From Butyrivibrio sp. MC2021 (GTDB lineage Bacteria; Bacillota; Clostridia; Lachnospirales; Lachnospiraceae): a DNA stretch of 64,000 bases. The translations under genes were made by a program, and so were the position numbers. Numbering within the stretch: position 1 is the stretch's first letter; every line of letters starts with the position of its first letter. Location of the stretch: NCBI RefSeq assembly GCF_000621605.1, contig NZ_JHXX01000001.1, positions 248,001-312,000 of the forward strand, read 5' to 3'. This document shows, one piece after another, positions 34,763 to 43,342 of the stretch. The notes below the pieces were generated by a model. The model worked only from the letters and a program-made list of their open reading frames with translations, ran no database searches and had not been told where the DNA came from.

Positions 34763-36421
34763 CTATTCGTCACCATAGTGTATGGTCATTTCACGATATT
34801 TGTTCTTAACGGAGCCATTCCATGAAGCCTGTATTCCTTCAAGTCTCTCAGAAACTACGTAATACCTCATTCTGGAAAAAAGCGGTATCCAGGCAGCTTC
34901 ATCCTGAACTATTATCTTTTCAAGTTCATTATATTCATTTATGCGTTTTTTAGGATCTGATATTGCTCTGGCCTTTTGGATACGAGCCATAATGTCTTCT
35001 CTGGGATAGCACAAACTACGGAATGTAGTGTTATGGCTATTCCCATAGAATGTATAGATAAAATTGTCCGGATCGTTAAAATCAGCCATCCATTGAGCCG
35101 TGTAGCAAGCCAGTTCACCACTCTTTCTACGGCTCATAAAATCACTTTCGTCTATTACATCTATTTTGGTTCTTATGCCTATCTCTTCCCACATGGATTT
35201 TGCCATCTCAAGAACCTGTAATTCCCATCGTGTTGAAGCGGAATTAACGCTTACAGTCAGGTCAAAACCATTCTCATAGCCTGCTTCAGCCAAAAGCTCT
35301 TTTGCCTTGCCGTTGTCATAGGGAATCTCCTCCAGATTAGGATTATAACCATATAAACCATGGGGGAAAATTCCATTTTCCAGATTGCCTCGTCCACCAT
35401 AAACCGCAGACAAAAGCATGTTTCGATCCAGCGAAATCTGCATTGCTTTTCGAACACGTACATCATCTAAAGGCTTAATGCTCTCATTTAAGGCGATGTA
35501 TGTTATACCGATACGAGGAACGCTGAATAACCTGTCCTGATATTCGCTTCCGTGTAAAAAGAATTCAGCTGAATTACCGACTTCATCAAGGTCCAAAACA
35601 TCAATCTCTCCGTCTTCAAACATTCTACGGATCTCTCTGTCATCATTAACAAAGCGAAGATCCAGTCCTTCACATTTCGGAGGTCCCATCCAGCAGCGCT
35701 GATTGGCGGTCAGGATCATTCCCACACCTGGTTTCCAATCTCTCAATACAAAAGAACCTGTTCCTATAGTCCATTTTGCATCTGTTCCAAAAAGATCTCC
35801 TGCTGTGGTTGTAGTTTCCTGATCCAGGATTGAAGCGCCCGGCATAGTAAGGCAGGCTAAAAATGCTTCAAAGGGCTGTTCAATTGTTATAACAAAATCC
35901 AGGTCACTTAGGATCTTAAATCCTTCAAGATGATCTGTCTCACCGTTTTCCAACGCTTCGGCACCCAATATAATATCGACTATGTCCTTGTTGCAGGAAT
36001 CGGGATGAGTTAAGAGTCTCTCAAATGTAAACTGAACATCTGAGGAAGTAAGGGGCTTACCGTTACTGAATTCAACATTTTCCTGCAGATGGAAGGTGTA
36101 TTCGCGGCCGTCCTCAGATATATTCCAGGACCTCGCAAGAGATGGAAGAATTTCCATATTTCCATCCTCATCATTCTCCATTTCAACAAGACGGTTGAAT
36201 ACATTTTGTGCTACTGTGTAATGAATTGATGTACATTGAAAATCAGCCGTATCAGGTTCATCCTCAACAGCCACAAGGAAATGCGATAAATTATATCTTA
36301 CTACTGTGCTCTGCTGACTTATTTCATTAGTCTGTACCTTTGATCCACAAGCGCTAAAAACTAGACTTATTGTCACTAATAAACAACTGATGGCCGTTTT
36401 ATTTAAACTATTCTTTTTCAA
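34763..36421 (-). CDS. Peptide-binding-type lipoprotein (family 5 extracellular solute-binding protein)
   Basis: The 552-residue product has a lipoprotein signal with the lipobox FSACGS near residue 26. The SBP_bac_5 fold of OppA-type proteins follows (LARSWNISEDGREYTFHLQ, NGKPLTSSDVQFTFERL, VRKAMQISLDRNMLL). TTG at 36421 is chosen because AAAGGAGG lies six bases upstream and it gives a clean signal peptide. No permease or ATPase genes are adjacent. Instead the c-di-GMP enzyme gene starts 24 bases downstream, so it may serve as the ligand-binding part of a sensor, or supply an ABC importer encoded elsewhere. Confidence 0.88.
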   Translation of the reverse strand: MKKNSLNKTAISCLLVTISLVFSACGSKVQTNEISQQSTVVRYNLSHFLVAVEDEPDTADFQCTSIHYTVAQNVFNRLVEMENDEDGNMEILPSLARSWNISEDGREYTFHLQENVEFSNGKPLTSSDVQFTFERLLTHPDSCNKDIVDIILGAEALENGETDHLEGFKILSDLDFVITIEQPFEAFLACLTMPGASILDQETTTTAGDLFGTDAKWTIGTGSFVLRDWKPGVGMILTANQRCWMGPPKCEGLDLRFVNDDREIRRMFEDGEIDVLDLDEVGNSAEFFLHGSEYQDRLFSVPRIGITYIALNESIKPLDDVRVRKAMQISLDRNMLLSAVYGGRGNLENGIFPHGLYGYNPNLEEIPYDNGKAKELLAEAGYENGFDLTVSVNSASTRWELQVLEMAKSMWEEIGIRTKIDVIDESDFMSRRKSGELACYTAQWMADFNDPDNFIYTFYGNSHNTTFRSLCYPREDIMARIQKARAISDPKKRINEYNELEKIIVQDEAAWIPLFSRMRYYVVSERLEGIQASWNGSVKNKYREMTIHYGDE

Positions 36422-36530
36422 TAACGGCCTCCTTTCAATAAGCTGAATATACATAATAATCAACGATATATAGGCATATTATTACCAATTAATTGTAACA
36501 TGTACGAGCTTCAATAAATCTTAAATGTCC

Positions 36531-36576
36531 ATAAATAAAAAAACACCACAGTATTAAGCCACTGTGGTGTTTTTTA
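36531..36576. terminator. Bidirectional terminator downstream of the AEC transporter gene
   Basis: AACACCACAGT (36542-36552) pairs perfectly with ACTGTGGTGTT (36561-36571). A runs on the left and T runs on the right make it usable on both strands; the minus-strand transporter gene ends 18 bases away. Confidence 0.88.
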
Positions 36577-36594
36577 GTAAAGAAATGTATTAAA

Positions 36595-37533
36595 TTACAT
36601 AATTCCAATATTTTTAAGAATTAGTATCCAGAAGAATATAGTGACAATCGAAAGAACCGTAGTAATTACAACGTACTCTCCTGCCAGATCCGCATCAGCA
36701 TCCATGCTCTGCGCCATTGGATAAGATGCTGCAGCCACGGGAGTAGCGAACATACAAAATATTACGAAAAATTCGCTGTTTCTAAAGCCTATGGCATACA
36801 TAATAAGAGTTATCAATGCCGGTACAGCTACAAGCTTTGAGGTAGTTCCAATGGCCAGAGGCAAAGCATTTTTTCTCATACTTGAGAAATGAAGGGTTCC
36901 ACCCAGAACAAACAGGGATAAGGGCGTTGCCATGTTACAGAGCTCAGAAATCGGTAAAACCAGGCAATCAGGCATTGTAAGAGGAAGCATATTAAAGAGT
37001 ACACCTGCAATTGCACCAATGATCAGCGGATTCTTAAGAATGTTTACAAAAAGCTTTCCGAAAGATACCTTCCCGCCTCTGTAATATTCAAGGATAGCAA
37101 CAGAAGCAATATTATAAATCGGAACAACGAAGGCGACTACAATGCTGGCCATTGAGGCCCCGTCTTCACTGAATACGCTCTGTGCCAGCGGAATCGCATA
37201 AAGCACTGAATTACTTCTGAATATGGCCTGAGTGATGACTCCTCTTCTTCTGTTATCCTTAGAAAAAAGTGGAACCAGAAGAAAAGCAAGGATGATAAGG
37301 GCAAGAGTTGCTGCCACTGCAAAGCCCACATATCCGGCGCCGCTGAGCTTTCCAAAGTCAACATCATAGAGATTGTTGAACATGATAAAGGGAAAAAAGA
37401 CTTTAAATACTACTCCGTTAAGTTCCTTAAGAAAGCTCTCCTTTACCAGCTTCAGTTTAATAGCCAGAGCTCCCAGAAGAATATATACCATAAATGGGAT
37501 GACGGCATTTGTCGCTACTACAAGATTTTCCAT
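36595..37533 (-). CDS. AEC-family transporter
   Basis: The 312-residue integral membrane protein has about ten hydrophobic segments in the pattern of the auxin efflux carrier family. Members export organic acids such as malate or other small anions. Family-typical segments are IPFMVYILLGALAIKLKLV at the N-terminus and MFATPVAAASYPMAQ near the C-terminus. The substrate cannot be assigned. The ribosome site is weak (AGGATAAA just before the ATG). It lies 30 bases after the YczE-like gene and ends at a strong terminator, so the two may be cotranscribed. Confidence 0.88.
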   Translation of the reverse strand: MENLVVATNAVIPFMVYILLGALAIKLKLVKESFLKELNGVVFKVFFPFIMFNNLYDVDFGKLSGAGYVGFAVAATLALIILAFLLVPLFSKDNRRRGVITQAIFRSNSVLYAIPLAQSVFSEDGASMASIVVAFVVPIYNIASVAILEYYRGGKVSFGKLFVNILKNPLIIGAIAGVLFNMLPLTMPDCLVLPISELCNMATPLSLFVLGGTLHFSSMRKNALPLAIGTTSKLVAVPALITLIMYAIGFRNSEFFVIFCMFATPVAAASYPMAQSMDADADLAGEYVVITTVLSIVTIFFWILILKNIGIM

Positions 37534-37563
37534 TATTTTATCCTATATTTATTATGTTTTTGT

Positions 37564-38217
37564 TCAAGCTGCTTTCTTTGACAATATCACCTTCATGGAA
37601 TCGATAAGATTCTGGTGATGAATACTGGTAGCATCAAATCGAACGGTTTTAAAGGCCATCTGCATTATTGGGCCGGTAGCAAAAGCGCATATAAGAGTCC
37701 CGATTCCCACAGGCCCTCCCAGAAGCCATCCTATAAAGGTTGCAAGGCTTAAAAGAGTAATACTTACTGCTCCGATAGGAATTTTCTTAACTCGCTTTGC
37801 AAGGGCCACCAAAAGGGTATCTCTGGGTCCACAGCCAAGTGAAGCACTCATATAAGTAAACTGGGTATAGGCCATAATAACAAGGCCAATCAGCATCACC
37901 GGTATCCCTGTGATAACAGAATCGCATTTCGGTAATGCTCCTATCCTGTTAAAGAAGTCTACTGATTTGCCCACCACAAATGCATCAATGAACATTGCTA
38001 TTCCTATGGGTTCCTTAAGAAGAATATCAATTCCGAGAATACTATATGAAACAGCTATAGAAGCCGTTCCGTATAGTATTCCAAGAGTATTGGAGAGTCC
38101 TAGATTCAAAACATCCCAGGGACCTGCGCCAATGTTGGCCTGCATAGTGAGATAAACACCGAATCCGTTAAAAAATAAGCTGATAGCTGCAATTATCATA
38201 TTTGTGATGATTGACAT
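37564..38217 (-). CDS. YczE/YitT-like integral membrane protein
   Basis: The 217-residue protein has about five hydrophobic segments. The family motif GAGPWDVLNLGLSNTLGI and the related second copy LGCGPRDTLLVALAKRV indicate the YczE-type family of unknown function, with an internal duplication. The start is uncertain: ATG 38217 lacks a clear ribosome site, and a GTG at 38256 would add 13 hydrophilic residues. Transport is suspected but not shown for the family. Confidence 0.8.
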   Translation of the reverse strand: MSIITNMIIAAISLFFNGFGVYLTMQANIGAGPWDVLNLGLSNTLGILYGTASIAVSYSILGIDILLKEPIGIAMFIDAFVVGKSVDFFNRIGALPKCDSVITGIPVMLIGLVIMAYTQFTYMSASLGCGPRDTLLVALAKRVKKIPIGAVSITLLSLATFIGWLLGGPVGIGTLICAFATGPIMQMAFKTVRFDATSIHHQNLIDSMKVILSKKAA

Positions 38218-38290
38218 GATATTGCGGTTTTCTTTTAAATTACCTGAAATAAACACTTTATAAATTTGCCTTTCCGGAAGGCCTCAAAAG

Positions 38291-38525
38291 TTAATGTCTG
38301 TACTCCGGGACTTTTCCCATATACTGAACTGTTATCCTGTTTTCCGGATGAACATCAATCGTGTACAATACAATTACAAACAGCCATTCCAACGGCTTCA
38401 TTATAAAGTAAACTATATCTGCAATCCACTGTTTTTTTATTAATTTTGCAACCGGAAATCCATACTTTTACAACAGCATCAGGAGCCTGTCCAAACAAAA
38501 CAAGAATTATATTGGTAAAATAGCG
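38291..38525 (-). pseudogene. Apparent remnant of a larger gene (C-terminal end still readable, DUF6688-like by recall)
   Basis: In the 317-base gap beyond the YczE-like gene, two minus-strand frames read as protein with no usable gene. The first (38525 down to about 38466) gives RYFTNIILVLFGQAPDAVVK. After a frame change the second (38467 down to the stop at 38291-38293) gives KYGFPVAKLIKKQWIADIVY and then KPLEWLFVIVLYTIDVHPEN. These look like separated pieces of one conserved family, with the middle deleted and the frame broken. The family name is from memory and needs a translated search. The upstream piece partly overlaps the terminator of the next gene. Confidence 0.45.
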
Positions 38526-38562
38526 CAAAATAAAGGACAGGTTCTGCGACCTGCCCTTTTAT
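38526..38562 (-). terminator. Terminator downstream of the 38574 gene
   Basis: AAAGGACAGGT (38532-38542) can pair with ACCTGCCCTTT (38549-38559) with one mismatch. On the minus strand it is followed by a T-rich stretch (complement of CAAAATAAA). Confidence 0.65.
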
Positions 38563-38573
38563 AAATAAACTTA

Positions 38574-39161
38574 TTATTCTGTTTTTGAAGCTGTAATCGA
38601 ACTGATCAGCGAATCCATGGACATATCGGAATAGCTGTTTCCATTTATATCGGCAAAGAAGTTCATCTTTCCGTTCTTATCAAACTTTATACCAAAGTTT
38701 GCAATCTCATCATTTTCATCCGTATTTTCGCCAATCTTCTGACTCATGTCACTGATGGTCTTCATTGCATCATCAATCTGTCCCATAAGCTTGGCCTTAG
38801 CTTCTTTATCCTTGGGATCATCCGATGCCAGAAGCTTCATCTCATCTTCCGAAAGAATAATGCTGTACTCTAGGTCACCGCCAATCTGAGAAAGATCATC
38901 ATCGGGGCCGGCCACGAAAACATCTGCGTTATCATACTTTTTCTGAAGCATGTCGGCAACCTTGCCAAACATCTCTACTTCAGGAGAAAATTCAAGCTTC
39001 GCACTTTCGCTAAAAATCTTGTTGGAAGCACTTGCCTTTTCTTTCACATTGTCTTTTTGTGACGCACCACGGGATTTGGCACCGGAAATGGGGCCATTTC
39101 TGGAATTGGCATTAGTGGGTCGGTACAACTGATTAATGTTGCCACCTATATTGTTTGCCAT
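38574..39161 (-). CDS. Hypothetical acidic protein, Lachnospiraceae type
   Basis: The 195-residue product has a low-complexity Asn/Ser/Lys-rich N-terminus (residues 1-45). A mostly helical acidic region follows (VEMFGKVADMLQKKYDNADV, DEMKLLASDDPKDKEAKAKL). The C-terminal part has the pattern FGIKFDKNGKMNFFADING. There is no signal peptide or membrane segment. AAGGAGG lies seven bases upstream of the ATG, so it should be well translated. Its leader holds two small hairpins (39187-39204 and 39228-39248). I do not recognise a function; it may belong to a DUF6033-like group (recall only). Confidence 0.75.
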   Translation of the reverse strand: MANNIGGNINQLYRPTNANSRNGPISGAKSRGASQKDNVKEKASASNKIFSESAKLEFSPEVEMFGKVADMLQKKYDNADVFVAGPDDDLSQIGGDLEYSIILSEDEMKLLASDDPKDKEAKAKLMGQIDDAMKTISDMSQKIGENTDENDEIANFGIKFDKNGKMNFFADINGNSYSDMSMDSLISSITASKTE

Positions 39162-39334
39162 AATCGTTTCCTCCTTGAAAACTCTAAGCAGAATCCTTTC
39201 TGCTATAAACTTTAAAGTGACTATCTCGGGGCAAAGTCATAATGCCCCTAATTAATATTCTCTTAGTTACGGTCATTGTAACATCGCATTGTCAAAAATA
39301 TTATTAAATAAGAATAAAATGTATACTCAAATGA

Positions 39335-39377
39335 AAATAACTTCCACAAAACATTAACTTTTTGGGGAAGTTATTTT
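39335..39377. terminator. Possible terminator downstream of the cytidylate-kinase-like gene
   Basis: AAAATAACTTCC (39334-39345) pairs with GGAAGTTATTTT (39366-39377) around a 20-base loop. The stem is perfect but there is no long T run, so its strength is uncertain. Confidence 0.5.
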
Positions 39378-39391
39378 CAATGTTATATGCA

Positions 39392-40027
39392 TTATTTTTT
39401 TCTCATCTGTTCAAAATCTTCAATGTACTGAATGATGAACTTCACTGTGCCATCTACACCGAGAATGCTGGAATTGATTGAAAGATCATAGCTGTCAGAT
39501 CTGCCCCATTTCTTGGATGAATAGTAATTATAGTAGCTCTGACGCTGCTTATCTTTCTTGTTCATCATATCTCTTGCTTTATCATCAGAATTTATGTCGT
39601 CAAAACGATCTTTGATACGCTTGATCTTGAACTCCTCATCCGCATGGATAAATATGTTCAAAACATTGTCATAATCGCTGAGAGCGTAATCAGCACAGCG
39701 GCCAACAATTACGCATGGACCTTCTTCAGCGATCTTCTTGATAGTATCAAACTGAGCCAGGAATACCTTATGGCTGATAGGCATATCTACAAAGCTGGAA
39801 GAATTATAGCCAAAGGAATAGGTGTCCATTACAAGATTATATAAGAATGAATTAGTCGGTCTCTCATCATGGTTCTGGATCATTTCTTCACAGAAGCCGC
39901 TTTCCTTGGCAGCTCTGGATAAAAGTTCCTTGTCATAGCATTTGATCCCGAAATGATCGGCTACCATCTCTCCGATCTCTCTGCCCCCTGATCCAAATTG
40001 ACGACCAATTGTAATAATAGTATTCAT
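39392..40027 (-). CDS. Cytidylate kinase-like family protein
   Basis: The 211-residue P-loop protein belongs to the cytidylate-kinase-like family, which is distinct from true Cmk. It begins ITIGRQFGSGGREIGEMVA with a Walker A-like glycine loop, and has VIVGRCADYAL and the lid-like region RIKDRFDDINSDDKARDMM. The phosphate acceptor is not known for these proteins. It lies 45 bases after the RluA-type gene on the same strand. Confidence 0.85.
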   Translation of the reverse strand: MNTIITIGRQFGSGGREIGEMVADHFGIKCYDKELLSRAAKESGFCEEMIQNHDERPTNSFLYNLVMDTYSFGYNSSSFVDMPISHKVFLAQFDTIKKIAEEGPCVIVGRCADYALSDYDNVLNIFIHADEEFKIKRIKDRFDDINSDDKARDMMNKKDKQRQSYYNYYSSKKWGRSDSYDLSINSSILGVDGTVKFIIQYIEDFEQMRKK

Positions 40028-40072
40028 ATTTGCAATCCCCTTTCACAAATATACTTCTACAATCATTGTACT

Positions 40073-41005
40073 CTATTTCAAAATATCAAGCAAATGGGAA
40101 AAATACTGCGGAAGCGGAGCATCCGTTTCAATATATTCCTTAGTTGTGGGATGAATAAAGCCTAAAGTCTTGGCATGTAGGCACTGGCCCTCTAATTTGA
40201 ACTTGCTTTTACGTCCTGAAGCATATACTTCATCTCCAAGAAGCGGATGCCCGATATAAGCCATATGGACCCTTATCTGATGAGTTCTGCCGGTCTTTAG
40301 CTTACATTCTATATATGTGAATCCGTCCTCGTAAAAGCGCTTCAGAACACGATAGCCTGTATAAGCTTCTTTTCCGCCGGATTTAACCACTGCCATTTTC
40401 TTTCTGTCAGTGGGATGCCTGCCAATAGGAGCTTCCACAAAACCTTCATCCTCTTGGATGATGCCGTAGCATATGGCGTGATACACCCTGTTTATGCTGT
40501 GTTCCTTGAGCTGCGCAGCAATTTCCTGGTGAGCAGCGTTATTTTTGCAGATAATAACAGAACCGGTGGTGTCTTTATCGATCCTGTGAACTATTCCAGG
40601 CCTCATAACCCCATTTATACCGGAAAGATTGTCCTTGCAGTGAAACATTATGGCATTGACCAGAGTATCGGTGTAATGCCCGGCTGCAGGGTGAACAACC
40701 ATATCCTTTGGCTTATTCACTACAATTACGTCATCATCCTCATAAAGAATATCCAGGGGAATATCCTGCGGCAGAATCTCCGGAATCTCCAGGGGCGGGA
40801 TCTCCATTACTATATGGTCACCCTCACTTACATTGAAGCTGGCCTTGACATTCTTTTCATTGCAAAAGACCTTTTTGTCATCAATAAGTTTTTTTATATA
40901 AGAACGCGAAAGAGAATCAATAAGCTCACTGATAAGCTTATCGATTCTCATTCCTTCATATTCATCAGTTACATAAAAATCAAAAATGTCTTCTTTACGT
41001 TCCAT
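40073..41005 (-). CDS. RluA-family 23S rRNA pseudouridine synthase
   Basis: The 310-residue enzyme converts uridines in RNA to pseudouridine. An N-terminal S4 RNA-binding domain (about 15-75, RIDKLISELIDSLSRSYIKK) precedes the catalytic domain. The latter has the invariant aspartate in HRIDKDTTG and later KTGRTHQIRVH. Length and S4 domain fit RluD-type enzymes best, but the target site is not certain. Its start shares a base with the lspA stop, the common lspA-rluD coupling. Confidence 0.93.
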   Translation of the reverse strand: MERKEDIFDFYVTDEYEGMRIDKLISELIDSLSRSYIKKLIDDKKVFCNEKNVKASFNVSEGDHIVMEIPPLEIPEILPQDIPLDILYEDDDVIVVNKPKDMVVHPAAGHYTDTLVNAIMFHCKDNLSGINGVMRPGIVHRIDKDTTGSVIICKNNAAHQEIAAQLKEHSINRVYHAICYGIIQEDEGFVEAPIGRHPTDRKKMAVVKSGGKEAYTGYRVLKRFYEDGFTYIECKLKTGRTHQIRVHMAYIGHPLLGDEVYASGRKSKFKLEGQCLHAKTLGFIHPTTKEYIETDAPLPQYFSHLLDILK

Positions 41006-41544
41006 TATTTGAATTCCCTGAATTTATTCTGTTGTCTGAAGCTCAAGAAACTGAAATCGCTCTCCTTATAATAGAAAAGGAAAAGTATTACAAATACAAA
41101 TGTTGAAACGGTTACATAGATATCGGCCACATTAAAAATAGGGAAATTGATGAGGACGAAATATATAAAGTCCACAACATAATCATGTGTCAGCCTGTCT
41201 ATGAGATTGCCTGCTGCGCCACTGGCAATAACCACCAGCAGAATCTGCATAGGGGTATATCTTTTATCATCCGGAAGTCTGAAAAGAACATACGCTATGA
41301 TCACAAGGATAAGGAATGCGACCATTACAAAGAAGCCCTTCTGGTTCTGCAGCATTCCGAAAGCTGCGCCGTTATTTTTCAAAAAGTTAAGTTCCAAAAC
41401 ACCGTTGATAAGCTTTATTGGCGGCTTATCCTGCAAATGAACCACCGCAAGGTGTTTGGTAAACTGATCAATAAAAACCAATAAAGCAATAAGAAGAATG
41501 TCCACCACCAGGAAGATCTTCTTTTTTTTGGATATCTTATTCAT
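41005..41544 (-). CDS. lspA: Lipoprotein signal peptidase (SPase II)
   Basis: LspA cleaves prolipoprotein signal peptides in the membrane. The 179-residue protein has four membrane segments and the catalytic aspartates Asp116 (AGNLIDRL) and Asp141 (FNVADIY), plus the conserved KNNGAAFG. It would process the lipoproteins seen elsewhere in the window, such as the binding protein at 34.8 kb. It lies 20 bases after aroB. Confidence 0.97.
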   Translation of the reverse strand: MNKISKKKKIFLVVDILLIALLVFIDQFTKHLAVVHLQDKPPIKLINGVLELNFLKNNGAAFGMLQNQKGFFVMVAFLILVIIAYVLFRLPDDKRYTPMQILLVVIASGAAGNLIDRLTHDYVVDFIYFVLINFPIFNVADIYVTVSTFVFVILFLFYYKESDFSFLSFRQQNKFREFK

Positions 41545-41564
41545 AAATATATAATACTCCTAAA

Positions 41565-42668
41565 TTAGTCATTATTTTCAATATAGATGATTTCATTAAG
41601 TGCTGCTTTCATCTCATCCTCTGTTACATCCGTGGAAATTACGGCTTTACCGATGGATTTCAGAAGGATAAATCTGATCTTGTCTGAATCAGCCTTTTTA
41701 TCGGATTTGGTGAGCTTTATGATCTCATCAGGATCAAGGTCTTCAACAGAAATTGGAAGATTGAAAGGAACAAACATATCTCTGATCTCATAGTATTCAT
41801 CCATAGAGATCATTTCCTTCTTCCAGGAGATAAAGGCTGCTGCGACTGCTCCAAGAGCAACACATTCGCCGTGAGCCAGTTCAAAGTTCTTGGCTTTCTC
41901 AATTGCATGTCCCAGAGTATGTCCGAAGTTCAAAAGAGCCCTGTCGCCTTTTTCTGTGGGGTCCTTCTCAACCACGGCTTTCTTGACAGCGCAGCTTCTT
42001 TCTACCATTTCCAGTACTACGTCGTCTTCTTTATCATTGATCTCATAAATGTTATCAAGAAGCCACTCATAGAACTTCTGATCCTTGATAAGGCCATGCT
42101 TCATAACTTCAGCAAATCCGGAAGCATACTGTCTTCCGTCCAGAGTCTTGAGCGTAGAAATGTTGATATATACAAGACTAGGCATATGGAAGGCTCCTAC
42201 CATATTTTTGTAGCCTTCATAGTCCACGCCGGTCTTGCCACCGATGCTGGAATCTGTCTGAGCTAAAAGCGTTGTGGGAATCTGTACAAAAGAAATTCCT
42301 CTAAGGTAAGTAGCCGCAGTAAATCCGGCCATATCTCCGACAACACCGCCACCAAGGGCAACAATAAGATCATGTCTGTCAAAATGGTTTTCGATTAGGT
42401 CCTTGTAAATCTTATAGATACTATCCAGGTTCTTATTCTCTTCTCCTGCCTGGATAGCGTGAAGGATTATGGTATCGCTGACCTTCTTAAGCTCATTTTT
42501 GATCTCGTCGGCATATAACGGAGCAACGTTGGTGTCCGTTATAATGGCAATTTTTCTGCCTTTTTTACCAAGTTCTTCTATTTTGGAAGAAAGCCCTTCA
42601 AAGCTGGTATCGAAAACGATGTCATAGCAGGGCTTATTTTCATAATTTACTGTAAGTATGCTGCTCAT
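41565..42668 (-). CDS. aroB: 3-dehydroquinate synthase
   Basis: AroB makes 3-dehydroquinate from DAHP in the shikimate pathway, using NAD and a divalent metal. The 367-residue protein shows the NAD-binding GGGVVGDMAGF, the lysine-rich KTGVDYEGYKN, and metal ligands in EVMKHGLIKD and GHTLGHAIE. It has the usual length. It stands alone among aromatic genes here and is followed by lspA and rluD-type genes. Confidence 0.97.
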   Translation of the reverse strand: MSSILTVNYENKPCYDIVFDTSFEGLSSKIEELGKKGRKIAIITDTNVAPLYADEIKNELKKVSDTIILHAIQAGEENKNLDSIYKIYKDLIENHFDRHDLIVALGGGVVGDMAGFTAATYLRGISFVQIPTTLLAQTDSSIGGKTGVDYEGYKNMVGAFHMPSLVYINISTLKTLDGRQYASGFAEVMKHGLIKDQKFYEWLLDNIYEINDKEDDVVLEMVERSCAVKKAVVEKDPTEKGDRALLNFGHTLGHAIEKAKNFELAHGECVALGAVAAAFISWKKEMISMDEYYEIRDMFVPFNLPISVEDLDPDEIIKLTKSDKKADSDKIRFILLKSIGKAVISTDVTEDEMKAALNEIIYIENND

Positions 42669-42694
42669 TCTGCTTATCCTTTTATTTTATTATA

Positions 42695-42734
42695 TAAGAA
42701 AAAAGCTGTTGACTATCAATCTAATGTCAACAGC
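42695..42734 (-). terminator. Terminator downstream of sepF
   Basis: GCTGTTGAC (42705-42713) pairs perfectly with GTCAACAGC (42726-42734). On the minus strand the T-rich complement of AAGAAAAAA follows the stem. Confidence 0.82.
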
Positions 42735-42748
42735 CTCATTTTATACTA

Positions 42749-43261
42749 TTAGTCAATCTGCTGTGGTCCGTCTGAAATGCCGCCGCCCAAAGCGCCAAGC
42801 ATGTTCTGGAAATCACCTGAAATATCTACGCTTGCAGGAGTGATAATGAATATATATCTGGAAATCTTCTGAAGATTGCCTGAAATTGCAAAGCAGGAAC
42901 CTGATGTAAAATCAATGATTCTCTGGGCAATATCAACATCAAGACCTTCAAGGTTAAGAACTACAGTCCTGTTAGCAAGAAGTGTCTCAGTTATCTCCCT
43001 GGCATCCTCTACAGATGTAGGCTTAATAACAACAACTTCCATGCCGGCTGTGCTCACCTTCTTAGATCTTGAAGGAACAACCTTGGGAGCTACCTTCTTT
43101 TTCTCTTCTGCTACTTCAATACTGGGATCATCTTTTCCGATAGGAGCCTGATTATTGATAGACTCTATTTTAGAACTGGGATCATAATAGTCGTCATCGT
43201 AATATTCGCCGTCATCCCCATTAAGCTGAATTGCTTTTAAAAACTTATCCATTACGCTCAT
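42749..43261 (-). CDS. sepF: Cell division protein SepF
   Basis: SepF polymerises and tethers FtsZ to the membrane through an N-terminal amphipathic helix. The 170-residue protein has that helix (MDKFLKAIQL), an acidic linker, and the SepF domain (about 85-165: VEVVVIKPTSVEDAREI, LLANRTVVLNLEGLD, FTSGSCFAI, FIITPASVDIS). GAGGAG lies nine bases upstream. It has a strong promoter of its own. Confidence 0.95.
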   Translation of the reverse strand: MSVMDKFLKAIQLNGDDGEYYDDDYYDPSSKIESINNQAPIGKDDPSIEVAEEKKKVAPKVVPSRSKKVSTAGMEVVVIKPTSVEDAREITETLLANRTVVLNLEGLDVDIAQRIIDFTSGSCFAISGNLQKISRYIFIITPASVDISGDFQNMLGALGGGISDGPQQID

Positions 43262-43305
43262 ATCTATTTACTCCTCAAATAAATTTCCCAACAAAAACCC
43301 TAATA

Positions 43306-43335
43306 ATATTATCGTAGTTTTACGCAATCTGTCAA
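43306..43335 (-). promoter_or_regulatory. Predicted sepF promoter
   Basis: On the minus strand TTGACA (43330-43335) and TAATAT (43306-43311) are separated by 18 bases, and sepF begins 45 bases downstream. Confidence 0.7.
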
Positions 43336-43342
43336 CTTTTAA

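Noticed and set aside
31781..34770. Transposition target duplication around the c-di-GMP enzyme gene
   Set aside because: The matching 11-mers enclose a normal gene with no transposase or terminal inverted repeats, and one copy is half of an inverted repeat.
36419..36463. Longer N-terminus for the binding lipoprotein
   Set aside because: It would place the AAAGGAGG ribosome site inside the gene and spoil the lipoprotein signal peptide.
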